Source: Wocania_A sp965224845 (lineage in GTDB: Bacteria; Bacteroidota; Bacteroidia; Flavobacteriales; Flavobacteriaceae). Taken from it: a stretch of 64,000 nucleotides of DNA. The position numbers were made by a program, and so were the translations under genes. Positions 7,826 to 15,157 of this stretch are shown piece by piece. Below the pieces are notes generated by a model. It had not been told where the DNA came from and ran no database searches. It saw only the letters and a list, made by a program, of their open reading frames with translations. Location: positions 72,453 to 136,452 of the forward strand of contig CBDDAJ010000005.1 in NCBI GenBank assembly GCA_965224845.1. The letters run 5' to 3'. Position 1 is the first letter of the stretch. Each line of letters starts with the position of its first letter.

Positions 7826-8911
7826 ATGAATCATAGATACCACAGACATATCATTTTATCTGAAGTCGGGCAAGCTGGTCAGGACAACATTTCCAATGCT
7901 AAGGTTTTAGTTATCGGTGCCGGAGGTTTGGGCTGCCCGGTATTACAATATCTTACTGGTGCAGGAATTGGCACCATTGGAATTGTAGATTTTGATGGTG
8001 TTGAAATTTCTAATTTGCAACGTCAAGTTTTATTTGGCACATCATGCCTAGGAAAAAACAAAGCGCTTGCTGCTAAAGAAAGATTAGAACGTCTAAATGA
8101 TTCTATAGCCATAATCGCTTACCCTTTTCAACTCAATTATAAAAACGCTATCGATTTATTTAATCAGTACGACATTATTGTAGACGGATCAGATAACTTT
8201 GAAACACGCTACCTGGTAAACGACACATGTATTATTACAAATAAACCATTGGTTTTTGGAGCCATATACAAGTTTGAAGGACAGGTTTCAGTTTTTAATT
8301 ATAAAAATGGCCCAAGCTATAGGTGCTTATTCCCAAACCCACCACAAAAAGGAACCGTACCCAATTGTTCAGAAATTGGTGTATTGGGTGTACTCCCTGG
8401 AATTATTGGTAGTATGCAAGCCAATGAGGTTTTAAAAATTGTTTTGGGTATTGGCAATGTACTTTCGGGCCAACTCTTGTTTTACAATGCTTTAACTTCT
8501 CATGTTTCAACTTTAAAAATAAATCGAAATGAAGCTATTATTCAGTCTGTTTTAAAAGAAAAGAACAACTTTTATAATAAACAACTCAGTACCAATTGTG
8601 ATATCGAAGTGTCAGAAATTTCAATAGACGATGTTATTTTAGAAGAAAACATTCAATTTATTGATGTTAGAGAAGCTCACGAACAACCAAAAATTGAAAA
8701 CATAAAAGTTTTACAAATCCCTCTTAGCCAATTAAAACATCGCATAAATAAAATTAACCCGGATAAAAAGAAAGTTCTTTTTTGTCAATCTGGGATTAGA
8801 AGTAAACAAGCAATTCTAGTCCTAAATAAGCTCAGTATTACTAACTGTTTTAGCCTAAAAGAAGGTGCCTTAGAATTAAATAATTATACAAAAGTATCAC
8901 CAAATGAATAA
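7826..8911 (+). CDS. moeB: MoeB/ThiF-type adenylyltransferase fused to a rhodanese domain
   Basis: This activates the C-terminus of MoaD by adenylylation and, through the rhodanese domain, probably supplies its sulfur. About 361 residues are read from ATG 7826. The N-terminal part has the E1-like motifs: GAGGLGCPV nucleotide loop near residue 30, the DFDGVEISNLQRQ block near 54-66, DGSDNFETRYLVND near 115-128, and the PNCSEIGVLG Cys loop near 180. The C-terminal rhodanese domain has FIDVREAHE near 277 and an active-site loop CQSGIRS near 312. The zinc-binding CxxC pairs of MoeB look degraded: the first reads S-Y-R-C and I see no second pair. The moaE start overlaps its end by 8 bp. Confidence 0.88.
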   Translation: MNHRYHRHIILSEVGQAGQDNISNAKVLVIGAGGLGCPVLQYLTGAGIGTIGIVDFDGVEISNLQRQVLFGTSCLGKNKALAAKERLERLNDSIAIIAYPFQLNYKNAIDLFNQYDIIVDGSDNFETRYLVNDTCIITNKPLVFGAIYKFEGQVSVFNYKNGPSYRCLFPNPPQKGTVPNCSEIGVLGVLPGIIGSMQANEVLKIVLGIGNVLSGQLLFYNALTSHVSTLKINRNEAIIQSVLKEKNNFYNKQLSTNCDIEVSEISIDDVILEENIQFIDVREAHEQPKIENIKVLQIPLSQLKHRINKINPDKKKVLFCQSGIRSKQAILVLNKLSITNCFSLKEGALELNNYTKVSPNE

Positions 8912-9347
8912 TAAAAAACCAAAAAATGTATTTAAAGAAGGAGCAATAAATTCAGAGTTTATAGGAAACGCAATATATAAACACCAAACAAAAACTAGCA
9001 TTGGTGCACATAATATTTTTCTTGGGCAAGTAAGAGCCGATATTATAGATGGAAAAACGGTGTCTGCTATTGAATATACAGCTTATGAAGATATGGCAAA
9101 CAGTAAGTTTCATGAAATTAGAGAATCTGCTTTTGAAAAATTTGATCTTACCTGCATGCATATTTACCATAGCTTGGGCAAAGTTTATGCAGGAGAAATA
9201 TGCTTATTTGTATTTGTATCATCGCCTAGACGAAAGGTGGTTTTTGAAGCATTAGAATTTATAGTTGAAGCTATAAAAACAGAAGTTCCTGTATTTGGGA
9301 AAGAGATTTTTGAAGACGAAACGCATCAATGGAAGAAAAACACGTAA
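8904..9347 (+). CDS. moaE: Molybdopterin synthase catalytic subunit MoaE
   Basis: MoaE converts cyclic pyranopterin monophosphate to molybdopterin using two MoaD thiocarboxylates. The 147-residue product has the conserved GAHNIFLGQVR block (about residues 33-43), the AIEYTAYEDMA motif near 56-66, a SLGKVYAGE segment near 90, and the catalytic-lysine region KTEVPVFGKE near 127-136. Its last codons and its TAA stop lie within a terminator-like hairpin (9335-9356). Confidence 0.93.
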   Translation: MNNKKPKNVFKEGAINSEFIGNAIYKHQTKTSIGAHNIFLGQVRADIIDGKTVSAIEYTAYEDMANSKFHEIRESAFEKFDLTCMHIYHSLGKVYAGEICLFVFVSSPRRKVVFEALEFIVEAIKTEVPVFGKEIFEDETHQWKKNT

Positions 9348-9356
9348 GTGTTTTTC
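9335..9356 (+). terminator. Terminator-like hairpin spanning the moaE stop codon
   Basis: A 9-bp perfect inverted repeat, GAAAAACAC and GTGTTTTTC, has the moaE TAA stop in its 4-base loop. The second arm is T-rich, so it could cause partial termination before moaC. Ribosomes finishing moaE would mask it, which suggests coupling to translation. Confidence 0.45.
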
Positions 9357-9366
9357 GTTAATTCAT

Positions 9367-9391
9367 TTAGCTGTTGGTAGCTAAGCCAACA
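9367..9391 (+). promoter_or_regulatory. Two mutually exclusive small hairpins before moaC
   Basis: TTAGCT (9367-9372) can pair with AGCTAA (9379-9384). TGTTGG (9372-9377) can instead pair with CCAACA (9386-9391). The two stems overlap and cannot form together. They lie in the only sizeable gap (87 bp) inside the moa operon. A regulatory role is speculative, since each stem has only six base pairs. Confidence 0.25.
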
Positions 9392-9401
9392 CATCTGAAC
9401 A

Positions 9402-9431
9402 ACAAACAACTAAACCACAAACAACTAAACA
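9402..9431 (+). repeat. Tandem 15-bp repeat before moaC
   Basis: Two adjacent copies of ACAAACAACTAAACM match at 14 of 15 positions and end 3 bp before the moaC-moaB start codon. The A/C-rich leader is unstructured, which may favour initiation without a Shine-Dalgarno sequence. Confidence 0.7.
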
Positions 9432-9434
9432 ACA

Positions 9435-10346
9435 ATGGTAGATATCACACATAAAATAAATACACTAAGGGTAGCAACTGCTCAAGCCATCATAAAAGTA
9501 AGTAAGCTTGAAACTATTGAAGCCATTAAAAATAAAACAGTACCAAAAGGTGATGTTTTTGCTATGAGCAAAGCAGCAGGATTATTGGGGATAAAAAAAA
9601 CACCAGATTTATTACCAGACTGCCACCCGCTTCCTATTGAATTTGCTGGAATAGAATACGAAATCAACGAATTAGAAATCACTGTTTTATGTACTATAAA
9701 AACCATCTACAAAACAGGTATTGAAGTTGAAGCGATGCATGGTGCCAGTGTAGTAGCCTTAAATATGTACGATATGCTTAAGCCTGTAGATAAAGGCATA
9801 GAAATACACGCTATAAAATTATTAAATAAAAAAGGAGGTAAATCAGATTTTAAAGATAAGTTTAGAAAAGATATAACTGCGGCAGTTGTAGTTTGCTCTG
9901 ATACTATTTCTGCCGGATATAAAGAAGATAAAGCCGGAAAGGCTATTATCCAAAAATTGGAGGCATGCGATATTAAGGCCTCTGAATATGCTGTTATTCC
10001 TGATGAAAAAGATGATATCCAACAAAAAGTAAAAACCTATCAATCTCAAGGTATCGATTTAATTATTTTCACAGGAGGCACGGGCTTATCGAAACGTGAT
10101 GTCACTCCTGAAGCTTTAGCAACACTCTTAGACAGGAATATCCCAGGTATTGAAGAAGCTATTCGTAGTTACGGGCAAGAAAGGACTCCATATTCGATGC
10201 TGTCAAGAAGTGTTGCTGGTACTTACAAAGACAGCTTGGTTCTGGCATTACCCGGATCAACTAACGGAGCTAAAGAATCTATGGATGCCGTTTTTCCCTC
10301 TTTACTCCATATTTTTAGAATTTTTAAAGGTGCAAGACACGATTAA
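9435..10346 (+). CDS. moaCB: Bifunctional MoaC (cyclic pyranopterin synthase) / MoaB-Mog fusion
   Basis: Two cofactor enzymes are joined in 303 residues. Residues 1 to about 145 are MoaC, which completes cPMP from the MoaA product; LLPDCHPLPI near 58-67 and the EAMHGASVVALNMYDMLK block near 100-117 are family signatures. Residues from about 150 are a MogA/MoaB-type molybdopterin adenylyltransferase with the SDTISAGYKEDKAG block, the FTGGTGLSKRDVTPEAL motif near 212-228 and ALPGSTNGAKESMDAV near 275-290. This fusion is common in Bacteroidota. It starts after a structured 87-bp gap and its stop overlaps the moaA start by one base. Confidence 0.93.
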   Translation: MVDITHKINTLRVATAQAIIKVSKLETIEAIKNKTVPKGDVFAMSKAAGLLGIKKTPDLLPDCHPLPIEFAGIEYEINELEITVLCTIKTIYKTGIEVEAMHGASVVALNMYDMLKPVDKGIEIHAIKLLNKKGGKSDFKDKFRKDITAAVVVCSDTISAGYKEDKAGKAIIQKLEACDIKASEYAVIPDEKDDIQQKVKTYQSQGIDLIIFTGGTGLSKRDVTPEALATLLDRNIPGIEEAIRSYGQERTPYSMLSRSVAGTYKDSLVLALPGSTNGAKESMDAVFPSLLHIFRIFKGARHD

Positions 10347-11353
10347 TGGAAGAGAAAAAAAACATATTAACAGATACTTTTGGTAGAAAGCATAGCTATT
10401 TACGTATTTCGCTAACCGAATTATGCAATCTACGCTGTACGTATTGCATGCCCGAAGCTGGTATTCCACTTTCTCCAAAATCGCATATCATGTCTTTTGA
10501 TGAGGTTTATACTATTGCTAAAACCTTTGTTGACAATGGTGTAACCAAGATTAGACTTACCGGAGGAGAACCTCTCGTAAGAAAAGATGTAGGTATTATT
10601 TTAGAAAAATTAGCAGCACTGCCTGTAGAGCTTTCTATTACCACAAATGCTGTAATAGTACATCGTTTTATCGATACACTTAAAGCTTGTGGTATACACA
10701 ATATCAATGTGAGTTTAGACTCTTTAATTGCTGAAAAATTTAACACAATTACCCGTAGAAATAATTTTAAAACGGTTTATGATAATATTTTGCTTTTAAT
10801 AAAGGAAGGCTTTAATGTTAAGCTAAATGCTGTTTTAATTAAGACATTTAATGATAATGAAATTATCGACTTTATAAACCTTACCAAAACCCTTCCTATT
10901 TCGGTACGTTTTATTGAATTTATGCCTTTTGACGGAAACAAATGGAATAAAGAAAAAATGGTGTCCTATGCCGAAGTGATGGCATATGTAACCAGTGCTT
11001 TTAATAAAGATGAGATCCTTCGAATACAGGACGCCCCAAACGATACTTCTAAGAATTATAAAATTAAAGGCTATAAAGGGTCTTTTGCTATCATCACTTC
11101 GGTAACCAATCCATTTTGCGATTCTTGCAATCGCATCCGGTTAACGGCAAACGGAAAACTAAAAAACTGCTTATTTTCCAATACTGAATCTGATATATTA
11201 ACGACTCTCAGAGCAGGAAAAACTATTGAACCAATCATTCAAAAAGCCATACAAGCCAAATTTAAAATAAGAGGTGGTATGAATACGCTTGAAAAACTGG
11301 AAAAACCTAAATTACACAGCAAAAACAGAAGTATGATTACAATTGGCGGATAA
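10346..11353 (+). CDS. moaA: GTP 3',8-cyclase MoaA (radical SAM)
   Basis: MoaA starts cofactor synthesis by cyclising GTP. The 335-residue protein has the radical-SAM cluster motif C27-x3-C31-x2-C34. The second [4Fe-4S] site is in the C-terminal part (NPFCDSCNRIRLT and a third Cys in LKNCLFS). It ends in the conserved Gly-Gly tail needed for activity. LRLTGGEPL-type SAM binding appears as IRLTGGEPLVRKD near residue 70. It is the last gene of the run from moeA; no strong terminator follows. Confidence 0.95.
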   Translation: MEEKKNILTDTFGRKHSYLRISLTELCNLRCTYCMPEAGIPLSPKSHIMSFDEVYTIAKTFVDNGVTKIRLTGGEPLVRKDVGIILEKLAALPVELSITTNAVIVHRFIDTLKACGIHNINVSLDSLIAEKFNTITRRNNFKTVYDNILLLIKEGFNVKLNAVLIKTFNDNEIIDFINLTKTLPISVRFIEFMPFDGNKWNKEKMVSYAEVMAYVTSAFNKDEILRIQDAPNDTSKNYKIKGYKGSFAIITSVTNPFCDSCNRIRLTANGKLKNCLFSNTESDILTTLRAGKTIEPIIQKAIQAKFKIRGGMNTLEKLEKPKLHSKNRSMITIGG

Positions 11354-11455
11354 CTTTATAAAAATGAAGGACTCGTTTAAACTATAAATTGAACTGTAGA
11401 ATTTTGCCAATACACCTAAAAAATTCACTAACAAAATTATTTAGTAAATTTGGAT

Positions 11456-12325
11456 ATGACTCTTGATGTATTCAAATACTTTAAAAACCACCCAAAGCAT
11501 AATAAGCTGATAGGTGATGATTATTTGTTCGTAGAATACAAATGCCCAATTGAGGTTGAAAAATTCAAATTATGGACAGACACGCCTTTTATTACTTATG
11601 TAATTAGTGGCAAAAAAGATTGGACTTCAGTCAATAAAACCTATCCTTTACATTCTGGCGATGCACTTTTTATTAGAAAAGGTATTTATAATACCAAACA
11701 ATATTTTGAGGAAGACTATTGTACCATACTGTTTTTTATTACTGAAGACTTTATAAGGCGGTTCATAACCAACAACACCTCGGTTATAACATCTGCAACT
11801 CCAAAAGATAATTACAGTCAAATTTTTCCTATTCATGTTACTAACTCGCTAAATGCCCTTTTTCTATCTGTTTTTAACTATTTTGATATGGGTGGTGAAA
11901 TCCCAAAAGAATTGGTAGAGATAAAATTTAACGAGCTTCTTTTTAATATTGCGCTTAATCCTGCCAATCAAAGCTTAGTTAGTTTTTTCAGTACACTCAG
12001 ACAGGAAGAAAAAACAAGCATTCAAGATATTATGATGCAAAACTTTCATTACGATTTACAATTGGAAGACTATGCGCGCCTAAGCGGAAGAAGTTTATCA
12101 ACATTTAAAAGAGATTTTAAAGCACACTTTAATGAAACGCCTGGTAAATGGCTCACCAATATGCGGTTAGATTATGCAAAAACCTTATTACAAAACTCAG
12201 AGTTAAACATTAATGAGGTATGTTATGAGAGTGGTTTTAAAAATACGTCTCATTTTAATAGCAGCTTTAAACAAAAGTTTCAATACCCGCCTAATCAGTA
12301 CAGAAATCTTCATTTAACAACTTAA
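11456..12325 (+). CDS. AraC-family transcriptional regulator
   Basis: The DNA-binding protein has about 289 residues from ATG 11456; a TTG two codons earlier is possible. The N-terminal half is a cupin-like sensor of unknown ligand. The last 100 residues are a typical AraC double helix-turn-helix: LEDYARLSGRSLSTFKRDFK for the first helix pair, and a second pair ending in CYESGFKNTSHFNSSFK. The direct repeats with a 21-bp period that begin 18 bp after its stop codon are a likely binding site, in front of the next gene. The ligand cannot be told from sequence. Confidence 0.9.
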   Translation: MTLDVFKYFKNHPKHNKLIGDDYLFVEYKCPIEVEKFKLWTDTPFITYVISGKKDWTSVNKTYPLHSGDALFIRKGIYNTKQYFEEDYCTILFFITEDFIRRFITNNTSVITSATPKDNYSQIFPIHVTNSLNALFLSVFNYFDMGGEIPKELVEIKFNELLFNIALNPANQSLVSFFSTLRQEEKTSIQDIMMQNFHYDLQLEDYARLSGRSLSTFKRDFKAHFNETPGKWLTNMRLDYAKTLLQNSELNINEVCYESGFKNTSHFNSSFKQKFQYPPNQYRNLHLTT

Positions 12326-12342
12326 TCTTTATTTTTTTGAAT

Positions 12343-12379
12343 TTGAACTTTTAAGAAAGAAAGTTGAACTTTTAAGAAA
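12343..12379 (+). promoter_or_regulatory. Direct-repeat operator for the AraC regulator (two 16-bp copies, 21-bp period)
   Basis: TTGAACTTTTAAGAAA occurs at 12343-12358 and again, identically, at 12364-12379. The starts are 21 bp apart, two DNA turns, as in AraC/XylS operators. The second copy is centred about 34 bp before a consensus -7 element at 12402-12409, so it would overlap the -35 region, the normal position for activation. Confidence 0.65.
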
Positions 12380-12401
12380 ATCCCGGACTCCCGTTTCAGA
12401 A

Positions 12402-12409
12402 TACTTTTG
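12402..12409 (+). promoter_or_regulatory. Putative -7 element of the methyltransferase gene
   Basis: TACTTTTG matches the Bacteroidota consensus TAnnTTTG. Transcription would start near 12412, about 23 bases before the ATG at 12435. Confidence 0.5.
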
Positions 12410-12434
12410 GCATATCATTTAAAATCAATATGTC

Positions 12435-13172
12435 ATGAAAAAAGTATTAATGTTTTTGTATTCAATTATCGCTTACCTCATTGGGTTTGCATCACTACTC
12501 TTATGGATAGTTTCTGTAAGTGATCTGGTTCCTGAATTATCTATCGACCAAACTCCAAGCCTACCTTTGCATTTGGCCTTACTTAAAAATTTAGGCTTAG
12601 TAGCTCTTTTTGGAGTGCAGCACAGCATTATGGCAAGACAGTCATTTAAAACTGCCTTTACCAAGTTTTTTCCTAAACCTATAGAGCGCAGCACGTTTGT
12701 ATTGATATCCGGGGTTTTATTAGTGCTTTTAGTTTTAGAATGGGCACCTATGGGTGGGCAGATATGGAAATTACAGGCCGGAAGCATCCTGTTTTATGTC
12801 ACTTATCTGCTGTTCTTTTCCGGTTGGGCCATTCTATTTATTAGCACATTTTTAATCAATCATTTTGATTTATTCGGACTGCGCCAAACTTATTTAGAAC
12901 TTAGAAATAAACCGTATACTAAACTAAATTTCAAAATAGTTTCATTATACAAGTACGTACGTCATCCACTATATTTTGGAGGTATTCTGGGGCTTTGGGC
13001 GACACCAAATATGACCGTAACACATTTCGTTTTTGCTATGGGCTTAACAGCTTACTTTATAATAGGAACCTTGTTTGAAGAGCGTGACTTGAAAAAAGAA
13101 TTTGGAAAAGCCTACAAAACATATCAGTCAAAAACACGGATGCTTATACCTTTTCCAAAAAGAATAAAATAA
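12435..13172 (+). CDS. Membrane methyltransferase, MddA/NnrU/isoprenylcysteine-methyltransferase-like
   Basis: The polytopic membrane protein has 245 residues and about six hydrophobic helices. The C-terminal part has the isoprenylcysteine-methyltransferase-type cofactor motif, VRHPLYFGGILGLWATP near residues 176-192, and the later GTLFEERDLKKEFGKAYKTY block. The length and these motifs resemble what I recall of methanethiol S-methyltransferase (MddA), which forms dimethyl sulfide, and of NnrU proteins. The exact substrate is uncertain. The gene follows an AraC regulator and a direct-repeat operator, so expression is probably inducible. A 45-aa ORF begins 6 bp after its stop. Confidence 0.6.
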   Translation: MKKVLMFLYSIIAYLIGFASLLLWIVSVSDLVPELSIDQTPSLPLHLALLKNLGLVALFGVQHSIMARQSFKTAFTKFFPKPIERSTFVLISGVLLVLLVLEWAPMGGQIWKLQAGSILFYVTYLLFFSGWAILFISTFLINHFDLFGLRQTYLELRNKPYTKLNFKIVSLYKYVRHPLYFGGILGLWATPNMTVTHFVFAMGLTAYFIIGTLFEERDLKKEFGKAYKTYQSKTRMLIPFPKRIK

Positions 13173-13178
13173 TCCCTC

Positions 13179-13316
13179 ATGAAAACTGATAACAAATTAA
13201 TAAAAACACACAGCTTTTCACCTATGGGGTTTGGTTGGTATACAGGCTCAAAATCATCTGTAAAAAAGCCCGTTAATTTATCAATAAAACACACTAACGA
13301 AGACCATGAGTTCTAA
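13179..13316 (+). CDS. Small 45-residue protein with a GFGW-x-TGSK motif
   Basis: ATG 13179 to TAA 13314-13316 encodes 45 residues beginning MKTDNKL and containing SPMGFGWYTGSK near residues 14-25, then a basic and polar tail. It starts 6 bp after the methyltransferase stop codon and is probably co-transcribed. A second 45-residue ORF at 46931-47068 shares MK-x2-N near the start and P-x-GFGW-x-TGSK in the middle. Two independent ORFs of equal length with the same core motif argue for a real family. I do not recognise it. There is no signal peptide or membrane segment. Confidence 0.6.
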   Translation: MKTDNKLIKTHSFSPMGFGWYTGSKSSVKKPVNLSIKHTNEDHEF

Positions 13317-13399
13317 AACAAAACACTCTAATAAGAAAATAAACTTGCTTATAACCTGCAAGGTATAAACACAATAAATAACAAATAAAATAACATATT

Positions 13400-13942
13400 A
13401 TGAAACATTTATTTCAATCGATAATGATCGTATTCCTATGCTCATCCATCAATGCACAACAAAATAGTCTGGCATTTTTAAATCGAAGTGATTTTGATAT
13501 CATACATACAAATAAAAGTAGAACCATCAATTATAGTAATGCTTACCTAAGGCATGTTGCACATCATAGTACTTCAAAAATTGTTGAGGCATTACAAAAA
13601 CGAGTTTCTGAATTCAAATTAAAACATAATACTATTTTCGATGAATCTGAAAAAGCAACGTATCGCATAATATTCAATAAAAAACAAGGCAAAGCTATTG
13701 TTACTTATAATACTTATGGTAGTATTATAGCATCAAAAGAAATTTATAAAAACATCAAACTACCGCTTAAATTAAATATTAAAATATCCAGGGCATACCC
13801 AGAATGGGCTTTAGAAAAAAACTCATATTCAATTCACTATATAAGAGATAAGGAAACTAAAGTATTTTATACGGTTCAGATAAACAAAGGGCCTTTAAAA
13901 AAAGTACTCAAGTTTAATGGCGCGTATAAACTGTTAGATTAA
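13400..13942 (+). CDS. Secreted protein of unknown function
   Basis: The 180-residue protein has a clear signal peptide (residues 1-20, ending INAQQ). The mature part is rich in Lys, Tyr and Ile and looks like an alpha/beta exported domain. I do not recognise the family. It lies 83 bp after the GFGW peptide gene on the same strand and ends just before a strong terminator at 13949-13984, so the methyltransferase, peptide and secreted protein may form one unit. Confidence 0.7.
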   Translation: MKHLFQSIMIVFLCSSINAQQNSLAFLNRSDFDIIHTNKSRTINYSNAYLRHVAHHSTSKIVEALQKRVSEFKLKHNTIFDESEKATYRIIFNKKQGKAIVTYNTYGSIIASKEIYKNIKLPLKLNIKISRAYPEWALEKNSYSIHYIRDKETKVFYTVQINKGPLKKVLKFNGAYKLLD

Positions 13943-13948
13943 AAACTA

Positions 13949-13984
13949 AAAAAGGATAGCTTTATTAAAAAAGCTATCCTTTTT
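13949..13984 (+). terminator. Intrinsic terminator after the secreted-protein gene
   Basis: A 15-bp perfect stem (13949-13963 with 13970-13984) has a 6-base loop and ends in a run of five T. The A-rich left flank means it could also work from the other strand. Confidence 0.85.
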
Positions 13985-14075
13985 ACAGCTTGCCTCAACA
14001 AGGTAATACCCCTGCTTTTTGCTGTGCTTAACAGTTAATTTTAATAGAATTTAAAGAATCCCTATTTTTGATTTT

Positions 14076-14534
14076 ATGATTGACAACTTCAAAAATGAAT
14101 ATTTTGGTATAGGTATACAAAATGGTAAAACCCCTGAGAATCTAGGTGTGCTTTGGCGATCTGCACAAAACCTAGGTGCTAGTTTTATTTTTACAATTGG
14201 GAATCGTTACGCTAAACAAGCTAGTGATACGCATAATGCTGTAAAATCGATGCCCTATTTTCATTATGATACTTTTGACGATTTCTTAAAAAACATCCCC
14301 AAAGGAGCACGAATTGTGGGTGTAGAACTAACCGATAAAGCTGAGAATTTAGAAACCTTCCATCATCCCAGACGTTGTGTTTATTTGTTAGGCGCAGAAG
14401 ATCATGGTTTGTCAAAGCAAGCTATAGACAAGAGTCATTTTTTAGTAAAATTCAAATCAGAATTAAGTATCAATGTGTCTGTTGCTGGCAGCATAGTAAT
14501 GTACGATAGAGGTATAAGTAAACCACGCTCTTGA
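14076..14534 (+). CDS. RNA 2'-O-methyltransferase, SpoU/TrmH family
   Basis: The SPOUT-fold methyltransferase has 152 residues. Its motifs are NLGVLWRSAQNLGA (motif 1, about residues 22-35), YLLGAEDHGLS (motif 2, near 109-119) and LSINVSVAGSIVMYDR (motif 3, near 131-146), the SAM-knot signatures of the SpoU family. The target RNA is not predictable. A TATTTTTG element at 14063-14070 would start transcription at or next to the ATG, giving a nearly leaderless message. It converges with the DUF4202-like gene 14 bp away. Confidence 0.88.
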   Translation: MIDNFKNEYFGIGIQNGKTPENLGVLWRSAQNLGASFIFTIGNRYAKQASDTHNAVKSMPYFHYDTFDDFLKNIPKGARIVGVELTDKAENLETFHHPRRCVYLLGAEDHGLSKQAIDKSHFLVKFKSELSINVSVAGSIVMYDRGISKPRS

Positions 14535-14548
14535 ATTTATCAGTAAAA

Positions 14549-15130
14549 TTATTGGGTGGCTTGCTTTAATAGCATGGATACTTTACTGGAAAAATTAAGT
14601 TTAAAAGCTGCTTCTTGTCCCCTTTCAGACATCTTTTTCAATGTTTTTTGTAAGATGTTAATTATTTTTTCGTTCTCATGCTTTTCAACAAACGCTTCTA
14701 AATAATAATCAAGGAATACTAAACAAATAGTGTCTTCTAATATTTGAGACTCTTCATTTTTATGAATATGCTTTTTGAGCATGATGGTTTTAACTCTATC
14801 AATGTATTGCTGATCGTAGCCTACATCTCTTAAAATATCGGTAGTTAAATCTGCATGCATTTTTTTTAAAGTTTCACGCCACTTTAAATACCCTATTCTA
14901 TCCATAGGATACTCATCTCTTGGAATTTTCCAACGGCAAATATGTTGTGCTCTAGCTGCAAGCTTTAGCGCATCGGAAGCATTAGGTTGAAACTCCAAAA
15001 GCTTGTTAGTCATTCTGTATGAGTACAATAATTCTTTCGGGTATGCTTTACTATCAAAATACTCCTTTCGAATATCCTTTGAATTTTCATTATCAATAAG
15101 CTGTATTGCCTTTTCAAATTTTGCTGGCAT
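14549..15130 (-). CDS. DUF4202-like protein of the formate dehydrogenase operon
   Basis: The soluble 193-residue protein is mostly alpha-helical. The block AARAQHICRWKIPRDEYPMD near residues 58-77, followed by GYLKWR, resembles DUF4202 as I recall it, often found beside formate dehydrogenases; biochemical function unknown. The conserved His and acidic residues suggest an HD-like metal site, but I cannot confirm this. It follows fdsA by 27 bp on the same strand and is the last gene of that unit. Confidence 0.65.
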   Translation of the reverse strand: MPAKFEKAIQLIDNENSKDIRKEYFDSKAYPKELLYSYRMTNKLLEFQPNASDALKLAARAQHICRWKIPRDEYPMDRIGYLKWRETLKKMHADLTTDILRDVGYDQQYIDRVKTIMLKKHIHKNEESQILEDTICLVFLDYYLEAFVEKHENEKIINILQKTLKKMSERGQEAAFKLNFSSKVSMLLKQATQ

Positions 15131-15157
15131 TGAAAATTTTTTAAATTATTAAAAGAT

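Noticed and set aside
9348..9434. Molybdenum-cofactor riboswitch before moaC
   Set aside because: The gap is only 87 bp, and the small alternative stems do not resemble the known multi-stem Moco RNA.
12473..12787. A 104-codon open frame on the minus strand inside the methyltransferase gene
   Set aside because: It is a shadow of the plus-strand gene, with no start context and an unlikely Lys/Thr-rich product.
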